Source: Thiomicrorhabdus indica
GTDB taxonomy: Bacteria > Pseudomonadota > Gammaproteobacteria > Thiomicrospirales > Thiomicrospiraceae
Direction: 5' to 3'
Assembly: GCF_004293625.1 (NCBI RefSeq)
Contig: NZ_CP033040.1
Span: 2,681,001-2,745,000 of the forward strand
Length of the DNA: 64,000 bases
Both the position numbers and the translations under genes were made by a program. The notes below the pieces were generated by a model. It was not told the origin of the DNA and searched no databases. It worked only from the letters and a program-made list of their open reading frames with translations. How positions within the stretch are numbered: position 1 is the first letter of the stretch; each line of letters opens with the position of its first letter. Below, in pieces: positions 25,492-35,931 of the stretch.

Positions 25492-25887
25492 GAAACTCTC
25501 CTAAATTCCGTAACACCTGAGCTATAACACCAATTCAACCAACAACAAATAACCCTTAATTTTCAATAACTTATGAAAAAACATAAAAACATTTAGTTGA
25601 TAATATTACAAAAACAGTGCAATTCGCACCAAAACACCACCCATTTGTTGCTTTTTGAAGAGTTTTGTTTCTAATTGTTAAACAATGTAAAAAAAGAAGC
25701 CAATCATTCGACCTTTTCACGCTCCCACTTATCGGAACAATCAATGGCTTCCAATTCGTTTTACGAAAACACGCGAAAACATTACCGGCCGGTAAAAAAC
25801 ATAGAACCGAGCTTTGCATTAAATTTGCCACGGGCTGTGACTATAATAGTTTCCTGTTGAAATTCTTCTGATAGGATCTGTGTTCAC
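25492..25887. promoter_or_regulatory. Divergent regulatory gap, ABC cluster 1 / recC
   Basis: About 396 bp without a gene. It contains TATG-N6-CATA at 25572-25585, the same form as the activator-site array of cluster 2, and GTGC-AATTC-GCAC at 25615-25627. I found no GG-N10-GC sigma-54 promoter for the ABC operon here; the nearest candidate has a spacing of 8 and is rejected. A copy of the ACCGGCCGGT palindrome lies at 25784-25793, about 95 bp before recC. Confidence 0.4.
25784..25793. repeat. Intergenic ACCGGCCGGT palindrome upstream of recC
   Basis: Perfect 10-mer within ATTACCGGCCGGTAAA, in the divergent gap between the ABC operon and recC. Confidence 0.95.
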
Positions 25888-28800
25888 ATGTTGACACTCC
25901 ATACCTCCCACAAAACCGAGTACCTTTTAGCCCATTTAATTCAAGTGATTCACTCTCAACCCTTGCCATCTGCATTTGATCGCGAGGTGTTTTTGATTCA
26001 ATCTCAAGGTATGGAGCGCTGGCTTTCTCAGGAGCTGGCAAATGAATTTGGCGTGTGGGCAAACGCAGATTTTCTATTTCCATCCAAATTCTTCAACTCG
26101 ATGGCAAATCTTGTGGATGTCTCCTTGGATGCAGGCCCCTTTGAACGAAACAACCTGATTTGGCAAATTGATGCCTTGCTTCGCAACATAGATAACCAGC
26201 CAGTTTTTGCGCCCTTACAAAACTATTTAGAAAAGAACCATGAGAGCAGTGCAGGAAATAGCGCTCTCAGACGCTATGAATTAGCCGAGCAAATTGCGCG
26301 TGTTTTCGATGAATACCAGATCATGCGTCCAGATATGCTGGACTTGTGGGCAAGACAGCAACTCGTCACCAACAATTCAGCTGAAACATGGCAAATGGCG
26401 CTCTGGAACCAGCTACTGGACAAACTGCAAGACCACACCCAGAAGCTCCGACACCGCGGGCAGATTTGGCAAGCAGCGATTGAACAGCTGACAAATCCTT
26501 CAAACCCAAACCTCATTGATCGCCTTCCAAAACGCATCTCGGTATTTGGGATTAGCAGCATGCCACCGCTATTTTTAGAATTTCTGCACGCTTTGGCCAC
26601 ACAAACCGACGTACAACTGTTTTTAATGCAGCCCTGTAAAGACTACTGGGCGGACATTCCTGGGATTCAAGAAACACGTCTAGCCAAACTCACTCGCAAC
26701 ACATTCACTGAAACAGATTTATCACTGGATGAAGCCATTCAAAATCCTTTGCTATCTCTGCTTGGACAACAAGGGCGAGAGTTTCATCAAATGCTTTTGG
26801 AACGTGGAGACATTGCATGGACAGTCGACAGTTTCGAGGACTTCTCCTCCGAGGAAAACAGTTCGACCTTAACGCAGTTGCAAGACAGCATTCTGAACAA
26901 TATTGACCGGCCGGTAAGAGCTCAAGATAATTCCATTAAAGTCGTTGCTTGCCATTCACCCATGCGTGAAATTCAAGTTCTCAAAGATTATTTACTGGAA
27001 CGACTCAATCAAGATGCACAACTTGAGTTGCGAGACATTGTGGTCATGGCACCCGACATTTCAAACTACGAGCCATTTATTTCCGCTGTGTTTGACGACC
27101 CTCGCTTTGCTTATTCGGTTGCTGACCGAAGTATTCGCTCTGCCAATGAAATTCTCGACAGATTCATTGAGCTGTTACAGTTACTTTCAAGTCGCTTCGA
27201 ATGGGATCGAGTACTGGATTTATTAGAGCAACCAGTGATTTATCAAAAACTCGGACTAGATGAGGAAGCCCTTGATTGGATTCGTACGTGGGTTGCCCAA
27301 ACACACATTCGCTGGGGAAAAAATGCCGACCACAAATCACAAATGAATTTGCCAGCGCTGGAGCAAAACACTTGGGATGCTGGTTTAAAACGCATGATGG
27401 AAGCCTTTATCCAGCGAGGAACCGGCTTTGATATCGAAGGATCAATCACACAAGCCTTAGGCGCATTAGACCATTTTGTTCGCAACATTCTGTTCCGGTT
27501 CTCCAAACTCACCACTCAAGAGCGCACCCTCGGGCAATGGCAAAAATCTTTGCTGGCAATTCTTGAAAGCACGTTTGAAGAAAATGCCTTCGGGCATCTG
27601 GTGCAGCTGCGTGAATTAATCGGTGACTTACAAACACTTCCTCAAACTCAAAGCTATCCATTAGACGTCATCATTCACTGGCTGGAGTCAAGTGTCGGTG
27701 AACAAAAAAGTTCGCAAGGCTTCTTATCGGGACAACTGACTTTTTGCTCAATTCTGCCCATGCGCTCAATTCCCTTCAAAGTGATTTGCCTGATTGGCTT
27801 AAACGAAAACGACTTTCCGAAACTTGACCGCAAACCGAGCTTCGACTTAATGGGAGGCCGTGACAATTTCCGAACTGGAGACCGTTCCAACCGAATGGAT
27901 GACCGTTATCAGTTTTTAGATGCCCTCCTTTCCAGTCGTGATGCTTTCTACTTAAGCTATGTCGGACAATCCATTCAATCCAATCGAGAAATTCCACCTT
28001 CCGTGGTCATTAGCGAAGTATTGGACGCTCTTCAACAAGATGAAAAACCAACCCATAAGCATCCCTCTTTGATTGAAGTCCATCCTTTACAACCGTTCTC
28101 ACAAAAGTATTTCTCTCAACTACAGACTTTCGATGCCATGGCGGCCGAGACAGCCAAAGCGTTTACCAATGGGAAAGTAAAAAATAACATCTGGTGGGAC
28201 TGGGAAAATCAAACCGCTGAGATTGCATTGAGTGAAACCATTGCGCTACCAGAATTGGTCAGCTTTTTCAAAGACCCACAAAAAACCTTTGTGCAAAAAG
28301 TGGCTGAATTACGTTTTGAATCACTGGAAGAAACCGCAGACAATGCCGAGATTTTCACACTGGATGCGCTAGAGAACTTCACCATCAACCACCAAATTTT
28401 ACATGCCATGTTGGAGAACAGTGAACACTCTCTAATGGAACAATTGAAAACCAATGGTGAATGGATGCAAGGAACTTTGGGAGATGTAAATTTTGCGGCC
28501 AAAACCAATGAAATTCGCCCACTGGCTAATCTTATCCAACAGCAACAATCGCAACTCGGCGCACAATTAGACGAGCGATTTATTGAACTCAAATTAAATA
28601 GCCATACTCTAGAAGGCTGGCATCGTCATGAATATGAATCTGGCAACCTTTTCTACCGGCCGGGTAAATTGAAGACGAAATATTTACTCGAATTTTGGAT
28701 TTATCATTTAGTGAATGAAAAACCGACTGTCATAATTGGCTTGAACGAAAAACGACAACCAACAGCTTATCAATTCCCAGTTCTGCCGGAGTTAACACGC

Positions 28801-29094
28801 ATCGAATATCTCAATCGAATGCTTTCGGTTTACATTGATGGGCACAGCCAACCCTCTAACCTTTGGATTGATGCCGCGTGGCAATACCTGAATGCCAAAG
28901 AAGATAAACAAATTTCCAACGCACGAACCGCTCTCGACACCACGATTAATGGCGACCATGCGAGCGAAGAAGTTCAACTGCTCACCAGAGGCTATGCCAT
29001 CGAACATTTCTTAAACGACGAGTTTATTCAGTTAGCGACCGAGATTCTTCGACCAGTAAAAGAAAACCTCATTTTGGTTCAGGAGGCCAAGTAA
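25888..29094 (+). CDS. recC: RecBCD exonuclease V, gamma subunit RecC
   Basis: RecC is the Chi-recognising, helicase-dead subunit of RecBCD, which repairs double-strand breaks and degrades foreign linear DNA. The 1068-residue protein starts MLTLHTSHKTEYLLAHLI, shows SQGMERWLSQELANEFG, PFKVICLIGLNENDFPKLDRKPSFDLM and DDRYQFLDALLSSRDAFYLSYVGQ, all family landmarks, and has a length near E. coli RecC (1122). A perfect ACCGGCCGGT copy (26906) gives Arg-Pro-Val and a one-mismatch copy (28655) gives Arg-Pro-Gly. Its stop overlaps recB (TAATG). RecC determines the Chi sequence, so its presence beside a dispersed repeat is worth noting. Confidence 0.96.
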   Translation: MLTLHTSHKTEYLLAHLIQVIHSQPLPSAFDREVFLIQSQGMERWLSQELANEFGVWANADFLFPSKFFNSMANLVDVSLDAGPFERNNLIWQIDALLRNIDNQPVFAPLQNYLEKNHESSAGNSALRRYELAEQIARVFDEYQIMRPDMLDLWARQQLVTNNSAETWQMALWNQLLDKLQDHTQKLRHRGQIWQAAIEQLTNPSNPNLIDRLPKRISVFGISSMPPLFLEFLHALATQTDVQLFLMQPCKDYWADIPGIQETRLAKLTRNTFTETDLSLDEAIQNPLLSLLGQQGREFHQMLLERGDIAWTVDSFEDFSSEENSSTLTQLQDSILNNIDRPVRAQDNSIKVVACHSPMREIQVLKDYLLERLNQDAQLELRDIVVMAPDISNYEPFISAVFDDPRFAYSVADRSIRSANEILDRFIELLQLLSSRFEWDRVLDLLEQPVIYQKLGLDEEALDWIRTWVAQTHIRWGKNADHKSQMNLPALEQNTWDAGLKRMMEAFIQRGTGFDIEGSITQALGALDHFVRNILFRFSKLTTQERTLGQWQKSLLAILESTFEENAFGHLVQLRELIGDLQTLPQTQSYPLDVIIHWLESSVGEQKSSQGFLSGQLTFCSILPMRSIPFKVICLIGLNENDFPKLDRKPSFDLMGGRDNFRTGDRSNRMDDRYQFLDALLSSRDAFYLSYVGQSIQSNREIPPSVVISEVLDALQQDEKPTHKHPSLIEVHPLQPFSQKYFSQLQTFDAMAAETAKAFTNGKVKNNIWWDWENQTAEIALSETIALPELVSFFKDPQKTFVQKVAELRFESLEETADNAEIFTLDALENFTINHQILHAMLENSEHSLMEQLKTNGEWMQGTLGDVNFAAKTNEIRPLANLIQQQQSQLGAQLDERFIELKLNSHTLEGWHRHEYESGNLFYRPGKLKTKYLLEFWIYHLVNEKPTVIIGLNEKRQPTAYQFPVLPELTRIEYLNRMLSVYIDGHSQPSNLWIDAAWQYLNAKEDKQISNARTALDTTINGDHASEEVQLLTRGYAIEHFLNDEFIQLATEILRPVKENLILVQEAK

Positions 29095-32000
29095 TGGAAA
29101 ACCTATCCCTGCCAAGCGCTCCAAAAACGCCTGTTAAACCAGAAACATTCGATCTGCTAACGCACACCTTTCAAACAGGAGCTGCTCTGATTGAAGCCAG
29201 TGCCGGAACCGGAAAAACCTATTCCATTGCCATGCTCGTTGTACGCTTAGTGGTTGAAAAAGGCATCGCCATTGATGAAACACTGGTTGTCACCTTCACC
29301 AAAGCCGCGACCGAAGAACTCAAAGACCGTATCCGTGCCCGTTTCGTTGAAGCGAAAGAACATTTGCAAGGCAAAACTACTGACGATTTACTGGTGCAAT
29401 GGACGCAAACACTATCAGACAAGGACGAAGCTTTAAAACGCATCGCAGCAGCGCTCGCGAATATCGACCAAGCCGGAATTTTTACTATCCACTCGTTCTG
29501 CCAGCGTATTTTGATGGAATACCCTCTAGAAAGTGGACAATCGTTTTCAGGTGAACTCAGTACCAATATCGACCAATACAAAGACCGTGTGTTGCGCGAC
29601 TTCTGGCGTAGAAACGTTTATTTACGCCCAGCGGAAGAAGTCAACGCTATCTTATACGCGATTAATCAGATGTCGGTGAATGCCACCGTATTCAACCCTC
29701 GCTATAAAAATGCACTGCAAAAGCATGGAAGCCACCTTGGAAAACTTGGTTATCTTTTATCTATGGCATCCTCAGAAACTCGACTCGAACCGGAAACCGT
29801 GCCGCTTGATGAAATCGTGCAAACCTTTCTCAAAGCGCAAAATGCCATTCATACCTTTTTCGCTGAATTAGAACCAGAATTGTTCAACCTGCTCGACAAA
29901 GCCAAAAGCAGTGAATGGATCGCAAAAAACAAAATTGTAAAATGCTTCCGGCTCTATGAAAATCGTCATGTCGAACCGAAAGAGTTTTTTGACTACCTAC
30001 CTTCTGCGTTTAAAAAAGCGCATATCAGTGAACTGGACCTGTTTTTAGAGGATATCGACACGCCTTTTTCTCTATTTGAGCAAATGAAAACTCTCTCACA
30101 GCAACTGCCGGTCGCCATTATTCAAGCGTTGTTGAAAGATTATTTCACCGAACTCTCCTCTCAACTACAAAGCGAAAACGAGATGAGTTTTGACGACTTG
30201 ATTTTGCAGCTGGCTTTTGCACTCAATCAAGGTGAAAAAAGTCAGTTTTTGCAACGACAAATCAGTGCTCGATTCAAAGCCGCTTTTATTGATGAATTTC
30301 AAGACACCGACCGCCATCAATGGCAAATTTTCTCGACGCTGTTCAACCAAAATACGACGTATCTCTATTTGATCGGCGACCCAAAACAAGCGATTTACAA
30401 ATTTCGAGGTGCCGACATCTATGCCTATCTGCAAGCGAAAAAGGATTGCCAATTTCACTACACACTCGACACAAACTGGCGTTCTACACCACAACTGGTA
30501 GAAGCGGTCAACACACTATTCAGTCAAGCTGAAGACCCTTTTTTAACCAAGCCAATCGAGGAGATTGGTGACTTTCCATTTCATCCGGTAAATGCCGGCC
30601 GGTCACAAATCGAAAAGCATGCCGCCTTTCATTTCTGGCAAATGCCAGCCGCACCTGAGGAGCTTGGTAAATCAGTCGGTCGAGGAAACGAAAAGCAGAT
30701 TGTCTGGAAAGCAGACAATGCAGAACAGGTGATTCGACAAAACATCCTGTCACATATCAGCGAGCAACTTCAAAACGGGGAAAAACCCGAATCTTTTGCA
30801 ATTCTGGTCAGAGGTAACAAAACCGCGGCAAGCTATCAAACCGAATGTCTACGCCATGGAATTCCGGCGGTCATTAACGCCAAAACTTCCGTTTTTGAAA
30901 CGCCACAAGCCACAGAATTACTCTATGTCATGCGCGCTTTAAGTGAGCCCAGTGATTTGCGAAAAGCGAAACAGGCACTAGCGACAACATGGTTTGGTTT
31001 TAATGCTGAAAAGCTCATCGCCTCAGCAGATTCAGGTGAGTTGGAAAATTGGCTGGAAAGTCTGTTTGAGCATCATCAAACTTGGGTAAAAAAAGGTTTT
31101 ATGGCTGCCATTTACGGTTTGATTGATGACTGGCAAGTGCGAGAAATTCTTGCGCAAACGGAGCATGGCGAGCGCAGCTTGACGAATATTTTTCATATGA
31201 TGGAGTTGGTTCAAGCCGCCAGCTTAAATGACCACTTAAACATCACCAAAACCATCGCATTTCTGGAACAGCAAATCTTAAATCCACCGGCCGGTGAAGA
31301 TGAAGTATTGCGCCTAGAAACGGATGAAAACGCCGTGCAGATTGTCACGCTGCACTCCTCCAAAGGCTTGCAGTACAAAACCGTCTATTGTCCCGACTTA
31401 TGGCGTTTTAAAAGTGATCGAGCAAATCATTTGCTGAGCGTCCATGAATTAGGCGAGACGATCATTGATATGGGCTCCGAAAAGTTTGAGGCACGAGCTA
31501 AGCGCATTGAAAACGAAATGCGAGCTGAAGATATGCGCCTCATTTATGTCGCACTGACACGTGCCGAAGAGGAGCTTCATGTGGTGTTTGGCCCTGCTTT
31601 GGAAAACTATCTAAAATCTCCGTTTTATGAACTCTTAAAACCTGGACTACCCGATTCAGAAGCGTTTGCAATAACTGAACTCGATATAGCACCTGCTATC
31701 CAAAACTATCAAGCTGACCGGCCGGTCATAAATTTTGAAACGGCCGACTTTACGCGCCAAGCAATTAATACTCGTCGGCGGGTCTTTAGCTTTTCAGGAT
31801 TAGTCAAAAACCGTGCGATTGAAGCGCCCACAGACAAAGGTCAAGAACTTGAAGAGAACCATTCCGCTCTGCAAACCTTAAAGAGCGAAATCTCATTACT
31901 TCCCAAAGGTGCAGAATTCGGAAACCTTGTGCATGACCTTTTGGAGAAATGCTCCTTTTCAGGCTTGGCCAAGGGCGTGGATTCGGATATGCGCCAAACC

Positions 32001-32624
32001 CTATCCGATCAATACGGCGTTAAATGGAGTGAAGCGATTGAACAACAAACTCAGCTGTTTGATGCATTAATTCAAAAGGTTGTCACGACCCCTTTAGACA
32101 CAGTACAAAGCGACTTTACACTCGCTAATTTGCCAGAACACAAAGTGCTCAAAGAAATGGCTTTTTTCTACGCAATTCATCCAACCCAAACACAACAACT
32201 GAATCAAATATTGAGCCAAACCGATATTCCTTATTCTCCGATTGGAGCAGACGCAATTGAAGGGTATTTAAATGGGTTCATTGACTTGGTGGCCGAACAT
32301 CAAGGTAAGTTTTATGTCATGGATTACAAAACCAACTATTTAGGCAACGATTGTGAGAACTATAGCTTTGAGAACATGCATCAAGAAATGACGCACCATT
32401 CTTATGGCTTACAATTCACGCTCTATTCACTTGCACTCCACCAATACCTTAAAAACCGGGTCGTTGAGTATGATTACCAACAACACTTCGGTGGCATAAA
32501 ATACTTATTTGTTCGAGGAATGAATGGCAAAGACGCGAATTTTGGTGTCTATGATTACCGGCCAAGCTTGGAATTGATTGAATCACTGGAAGCATTAATT
32601 AGAGGGGCGAAAGATGCCGCATAA
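29094..32624 (+). CDS. recB: RecBCD exonuclease V, beta subunit RecB
   Basis: RecB is the 3'-5' helicase and the nuclease of RecBCD. The 1176-residue protein has Walker A EASAGTGKT (34-42), helicase motifs AAFIDEFQDTDRHQWQIF, YLIGDPKQAIYKFRGADI, VTLHSSKGLQYKTVYCP, LIYVALTRAEEELHV, and the C-terminal nuclease motif INGF-like GFIDLVAEHQGKFYVMDYKTNYLG with the catalytic Asp-x-Lys. Length equals E. coli RecB. Overlaps recD by 11 bp. Two perfect repeats (31286, 31717) and one near-match (30594) lie in it. Confidence 0.97.
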   Translation: MENLSLPSAPKTPVKPETFDLLTHTFQTGAALIEASAGTGKTYSIAMLVVRLVVEKGIAIDETLVVTFTKAATEELKDRIRARFVEAKEHLQGKTTDDLLVQWTQTLSDKDEALKRIAAALANIDQAGIFTIHSFCQRILMEYPLESGQSFSGELSTNIDQYKDRVLRDFWRRNVYLRPAEEVNAILYAINQMSVNATVFNPRYKNALQKHGSHLGKLGYLLSMASSETRLEPETVPLDEIVQTFLKAQNAIHTFFAELEPELFNLLDKAKSSEWIAKNKIVKCFRLYENRHVEPKEFFDYLPSAFKKAHISELDLFLEDIDTPFSLFEQMKTLSQQLPVAIIQALLKDYFTELSSQLQSENEMSFDDLILQLAFALNQGEKSQFLQRQISARFKAAFIDEFQDTDRHQWQIFSTLFNQNTTYLYLIGDPKQAIYKFRGADIYAYLQAKKDCQFHYTLDTNWRSTPQLVEAVNTLFSQAEDPFLTKPIEEIGDFPFHPVNAGRSQIEKHAAFHFWQMPAAPEELGKSVGRGNEKQIVWKADNAEQVIRQNILSHISEQLQNGEKPESFAILVRGNKTAASYQTECLRHGIPAVINAKTSVFETPQATELLYVMRALSEPSDLRKAKQALATTWFGFNAEKLIASADSGELENWLESLFEHHQTWVKKGFMAAIYGLIDDWQVREILAQTEHGERSLTNIFHMMELVQAASLNDHLNITKTIAFLEQQILNPPAGEDEVLRLETDENAVQIVTLHSSKGLQYKTVYCPDLWRFKSDRANHLLSVHELGETIIDMGSEKFEARAKRIENEMRAEDMRLIYVALTRAEEELHVVFGPALENYLKSPFYELLKPGLPDSEAFAITELDIAPAIQNYQADRPVINFETADFTRQAINTRRRVFSFSGLVKNRAIEAPTDKGQELEENHSALQTLKSEISLLPKGAEFGNLVHDLLEKCSFSGLAKGVDSDMRQTLSDQYGVKWSEAIEQQTQLFDALIQKVVTTPLDTVQSDFTLANLPEHKVLKEMAFFYAIHPTQTQQLNQILSQTDIPYSPIGADAIEGYLNGFIDLVAEHQGKFYVMDYKTNYLGNDCENYSFENMHQEMTHHSYGLQFTLYSLALHQYLKNRVVEYDYQQHFGGIKYLFVRGMNGKDANFGVYDYRPSLELIESLEALIRGAKDAA

Positions 32625-34206
32625 TTTTTTAGATCAACAGTTGGCGCAGCACATTGCACCGGAAAACCCAGCCATGCAAACGATTGTCATGCAACTTTCC
32701 AATGAACTATCCAAAGGCCATACCTGCATTCAAATAGATGACGAACAGATGCAAGCGGTTCAGTCATTCCAATCACCGGCTTTAGTGCTTGAAGATAACC
32801 TGTTATACCTGAAACGCTATGCACAATATGAAACACAATTAGCCATACTTCTCAAAACCATGGCCAAACGTCACACGCCCGATTTAATTGAGGAAGCAGC
32901 CCTAAAAAATCATTTTAATGATGATTACCAAGCGCAAGCTGCACAACTTGCATTGCAAAATGATTTAGCCATTATTACCGGCGGCCCTGGGACTGGAAAA
33001 ACCACCACCGTCGTAAAAATATTGGGGCTACTTAAACAGACAAATCCAAGTCTTACAATTTCACTCTGCGCCCCAACAGGAAAGGCTGCCATGCGGCTGC
33101 AAGAATCGATTTCAGGCAGCAAATCCTTTCTAACAGAATTTTCAGATGAAGTCGTTGCACAAATTCCAGAAAACGTCATGACCATTCACCGTTTACTCGG
33201 AGCAAGACCTTTTACCACCGATTTTCGCCACGACACAGAAAACCCTTTGCTATCAGACGTGGTGGTAGTCGATGAAGCCTCAATGATTGATTTGGCATTA
33301 ATGGTGAAGCTGGTCGAAGCACTGAAACCATCTGCCAAATTAATTTTACTTGGGGATAAAGACCAACTGGCCTCAGTGGAATCAGGATCAGTCCTTGCAG
33401 ATTGCTACCAAGCCTTGCAACAAAACCGAGTGGAATTGCAAAATACTTATCGTTTTAGCGGAAAAATTAAAACCCTCGCCGTCGCAGTGAACCAGCAACA
33501 AGAAACTGAGGCCTTATCTGTTTTGAATGAGAGTACAGCAGACGACCCTATTGAGTGGTTTAATCTAGAAAACACTTCCTTAAAAACCTTTACGATAAAA
33601 CATTACCAGCCTTACTTTGAACAGTTGCAATCCTATAATGAACAAGACAATGCCATGGATCATCACAGATGGATTTCCAACTGTTTTAAATGTTTTAATC
33701 AATTCCAAATCTTAGCTGCAACCCGACAGGATGACAAAGGCGTAGAACATTTAAATGAGATGTGTGAAAGTACACTTAGAAAAAACACAGAGCGCTGGTA
33801 TCTTGGCCGGCCGGTAATGATTTTACGCAACGACAGCAACACCCAATTGTTTAACGGTGACATTGGCCTTTGTTTACCATCACCATTACACAAAAATAAA
33901 TTGAGAGTCTTTTTTCCAGACGGTAACAATTTCAGAAGTTTTGCCCCAACGCGCCTGCCAGAACATGAAACAGCCTTTGCAATGACGATTCATAAAAGCC
34001 AAGGATCAGAATTCAATCATGTATTAATTGTGTTACCAGACACTCTGGATGAACACAATCAACTTGTGACAAAAGAACTACTCTACACCGCCATTACCCG
34101 TGGAAAATCCCGAGTCAGCATTCAATCGAATCCAGCCGTCTTGACCGATTGTATCAACACAAAAGTGACTCGTCTTAGTGGTCTTCAGAAAAAGCTCGCT
34201 GACTAG
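32614..34206 (+). CDS. recD: RecBCD exonuclease V, alpha subunit RecD
   Basis: RecD is the 5'-3' helicase of RecBCD. The 530-residue protein has Walker A TGGPGTGKTTTV (about 122-133), CAPTGKAAMRLQES, DVVVVDEASMIDLALM, LGDKDQLASVESG, and the C-terminal FAMTIHKSQGSEFNHVLIVLP plus LLYTAITRGKSRV. It is about 80 residues shorter than the E. coli protein, mostly in the N-terminal region. A one-mismatch palindrome copy (33806) encodes Arg-Pro-Val. Last gene of recCBD; the protease gene ptrA that sits between recC and recB in E. coli is absent. Confidence 0.95.
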   Translation: MPHNFLDQQLAQHIAPENPAMQTIVMQLSNELSKGHTCIQIDDEQMQAVQSFQSPALVLEDNLLYLKRYAQYETQLAILLKTMAKRHTPDLIEEAALKNHFNDDYQAQAAQLALQNDLAIITGGPGTGKTTTVVKILGLLKQTNPSLTISLCAPTGKAAMRLQESISGSKSFLTEFSDEVVAQIPENVMTIHRLLGARPFTTDFRHDTENPLLSDVVVVDEASMIDLALMVKLVEALKPSAKLILLGDKDQLASVESGSVLADCYQALQQNRVELQNTYRFSGKIKTLAVAVNQQQETEALSVLNESTADDPIEWFNLENTSLKTFTIKHYQPYFEQLQSYNEQDNAMDHHRWISNCFKCFNQFQILAATRQDDKGVEHLNEMCESTLRKNTERWYLGRPVMILRNDSNTQLFNGDIGLCLPSPLHKNKLRVFFPDGNNFRSFAPTRLPEHETAFAMTIHKSQGSEFNHVLIVLPDTLDEHNQLVTKELLYTAITRGKSRVSIQSNPAVLTDCINTKVTRLSGLQKKLAD

Positions 34207-34211
34207 CGAGC
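34188..34211 (-). terminator. Terminator of ABC cluster 2, embedded in the recD 3' end
   Basis: GCTCGCT (34194-34200) and AGCGAGC (34205-34211) form a 7-bp stem; on the minus strand it is followed by TTTTTCTG. It spans the recD stop codon, only 13 bp from the end of the convergent ABC ATPase gene. Confidence 0.7.
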
Positions 34212-34223
34212 ATACCGTAAAAA

Positions 34224-35072
34224 TCAACTGGCTAAATTGACCTCTAAAGGCGATTGATCGCTTGGTTTCAAAGCCACCGTTTTATCCTCATTCGAGCGGT
34301 TCACCAAAAAATCAACCAGATGGTTACGAATCTTGTAGTAATCCTCGTGGTGAACAATATCACTACGCTTACGTGGCCGATCAATGGTAACATTGACCGA
34401 CTCGGCAACTCGAGCATGTGGACCATTCGTCATTAATAAGATGCGATCTGAAAGCAGTATCGCTTCATCAACATCATGGGTAATCATAAACACGGTCTGT
34501 TTAGTTTCCCCCCAAATCTTGATTAACTCTTCTTGAATCACGCCACGAGTCAATGCATCCAATGCACCGAAAGGCTCATCCATTAACAAAAGCTGTGGCT
34601 GAGTGGCAAAAGCACGTGCAATACTCACCCTTTGCCGCATACCACCCGAAAGCTGAGACGGCTTTCGATGCTCAGCATCTTTCAATCCGACTAGCTCCAG
34701 ATACTTCAAACTATGCTCAATGACTTTTTCCTTACTCCACTCTGGCCAGCGAGCCTTAACCCCGAAAGCAACATTTTGTAAGGCCGTTTTCCAAGGTAAC
34801 AAACTGTAATTCTGGAAGACTACACCCCGCTCTAGGCTTGGACCAGAAATCTCTTTACCATTCATAAAGACAAACCCGTCAGAGGCTTCATCTAATCCAG
34901 CAAGTATATTCAAAATCGTTGATTTACCACACCCAGAGTGGCCAATGACGCAAACAAACTCTCCTTTATCAATTGTAAAATTCGCGCCTTCAAAAACTAC
35001 AAACTCTTGGCCTTTTTCTTTGCCCGGATAACTCTTTTTTAAATTTTCAATTTCGAGAAACGGATGACTCAT
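34224..35072 (-). CDS. ABC importer ATPase (NrtC/D, SsuB type), cluster 2
   Basis: I start at 35072 (282 residues, MSHPFLEIENLKKSYPG) since GGAG lies 5 bp upstream; the longer frame would overlap the permease gene. Motifs: Walker A GHSGCGKST, Q-loop FQNYSLLPW, signature LSGGMRQRVSIARAFA, Walker B LLLMDEPFGALDALTRG, switch MITHDVDEAI. Paralog of the ATPase at 24649 but closer to NrtD/SsuB by eye. Third gene of the operon after binding protein and permease; gene order differs from cluster 1, where the ATPase is first. Confidence 0.93.
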   Translation of the reverse strand: MSHPFLEIENLKKSYPGKEKGQEFVVFEGANFTIDKGEFVCVIGHSGCGKSTILNILAGLDEASDGFVFMNGKEISGPSLERGVVFQNYSLLPWKTALQNVAFGVKARWPEWSKEKVIEHSLKYLELVGLKDAEHRKPSQLSGGMRQRVSIARAFATQPQLLLMDEPFGALDALTRGVIQEELIKIWGETKQTVFMITHDVDEAILLSDRILLMTNGPHARVAESVNVTIDRPRKRSDIVHHEDYYKIRNHLVDFLVNRSNEDKTVALKPSDQSPLEVNLAS

Positions 35073-35082
35073 CATCACTCCT

Positions 35083-35913
35083 TTATTCTTGATACTCGAC
35101 CCAGCGTGCCGCATAAGCCAGTAATAAATCCAGAATCATGCCGATAACCCCAATCATGAAAATTGAGAAAATAACACTCGACAGATCTAAATTGTTCCAT
35201 TCATTCCAGACGTAATAACCAATTCCGGTCCCCCCTACTAACATTTCTGCCGCAACAATCACTAACCACGCAATACCAATGGAAATACGCATGCCAGTCA
35301 AGATAGTCGGCGCAGCCGCTGGCAGAATGACTTGCAAAGCAGTTTGAATAGGCGTCAACTGATGCGTTCGAGCAACATTAATCCAATCCTTGCGAACATT
35401 GGCGACACCAAATGCCGTATTAATTAACATCGGCCAAATTGAGCAGATAAAAATAACGAAAATCGCCGAAACCTCTGAATCTTTAATGATAAAGAGAGCC
35501 AAAGGCATCCAAGCCAACGGTGAAATTGGTCGCAACACCTGAATAAACGGATTCAGAGCGTTGTACATTAACGGCGACATACCAATCAAAAAACCGACTG
35601 GAATCGCAATCAATGCGGCTAGAAAAAAGCCGACCAAGACTCGATAAATCGAATAACCAAGCTGAATGCCAATCCCCTTGTCATTCGGCCCAGCATCGTA
35701 AAAAGGATTACTCAGCTCTTCCCAGCCCAAAGCAATCACATCAGAAGGCGGCGGTACACGCGCTTCCTGAGAGGCACCCCCCATCAACAATTCATATTCT
35801 GTTAGTGGTTTAGTATCAGAAGGCGGTTGATTCGCGCCTTCCCAAATCCCCAATAACAAAACTAGAAGAATGATGGAAAGCAGCGTTGACTTAACTCTAA
35901 GTGAATTCAACAT
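35083..35913 (-). CDS. ABC importer permease (NrtB/SsuC type), cluster 2
   Basis: A 276-residue permease with an N-terminal helix, a soluble loop rich in Pro (residues 28-75), five further helices and the EAA coupling loop (ARTHQLTPIQTALQVILPAAAPTILTGMRISIGIAWLVIVAAEML). Similar in length and family to the permease at 22416 but with a longer periplasmic segment after the first helix. AGGGA lies 9 bp upstream of its ATG. It follows the binding-protein gene by 18 bp. Confidence 0.93.
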   Translation of the reverse strand: MLNSLRVKSTLLSIILLVLLLGIWEGANQPPSDTKPLTEYELLMGGASQEARVPPPSDVIALGWEELSNPFYDAGPNDKGIGIQLGYSIYRVLVGFFLAALIAIPVGFLIGMSPLMYNALNPFIQVLRPISPLAWMPLALFIIKDSEVSAIFVIFICSIWPMLINTAFGVANVRKDWINVARTHQLTPIQTALQVILPAAAPTILTGMRISIGIAWLVIVAAEMLVGGTGIGYYVWNEWNNLDLSSVIFSIFMIGVIGMILDLLLAYAARWVEYQE

Positions 35914-35931
35914 AGTGCTTCCCTTCTATTC

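Noticed and set aside
25615-25640. Sigma-54 promoter for ABC cluster 1 (TTGGTGCGAATTGCAC on the minus strand)
   Set aside because: The GG and GC are 8 nt apart, not 10, which sigma-54 does not tolerate.
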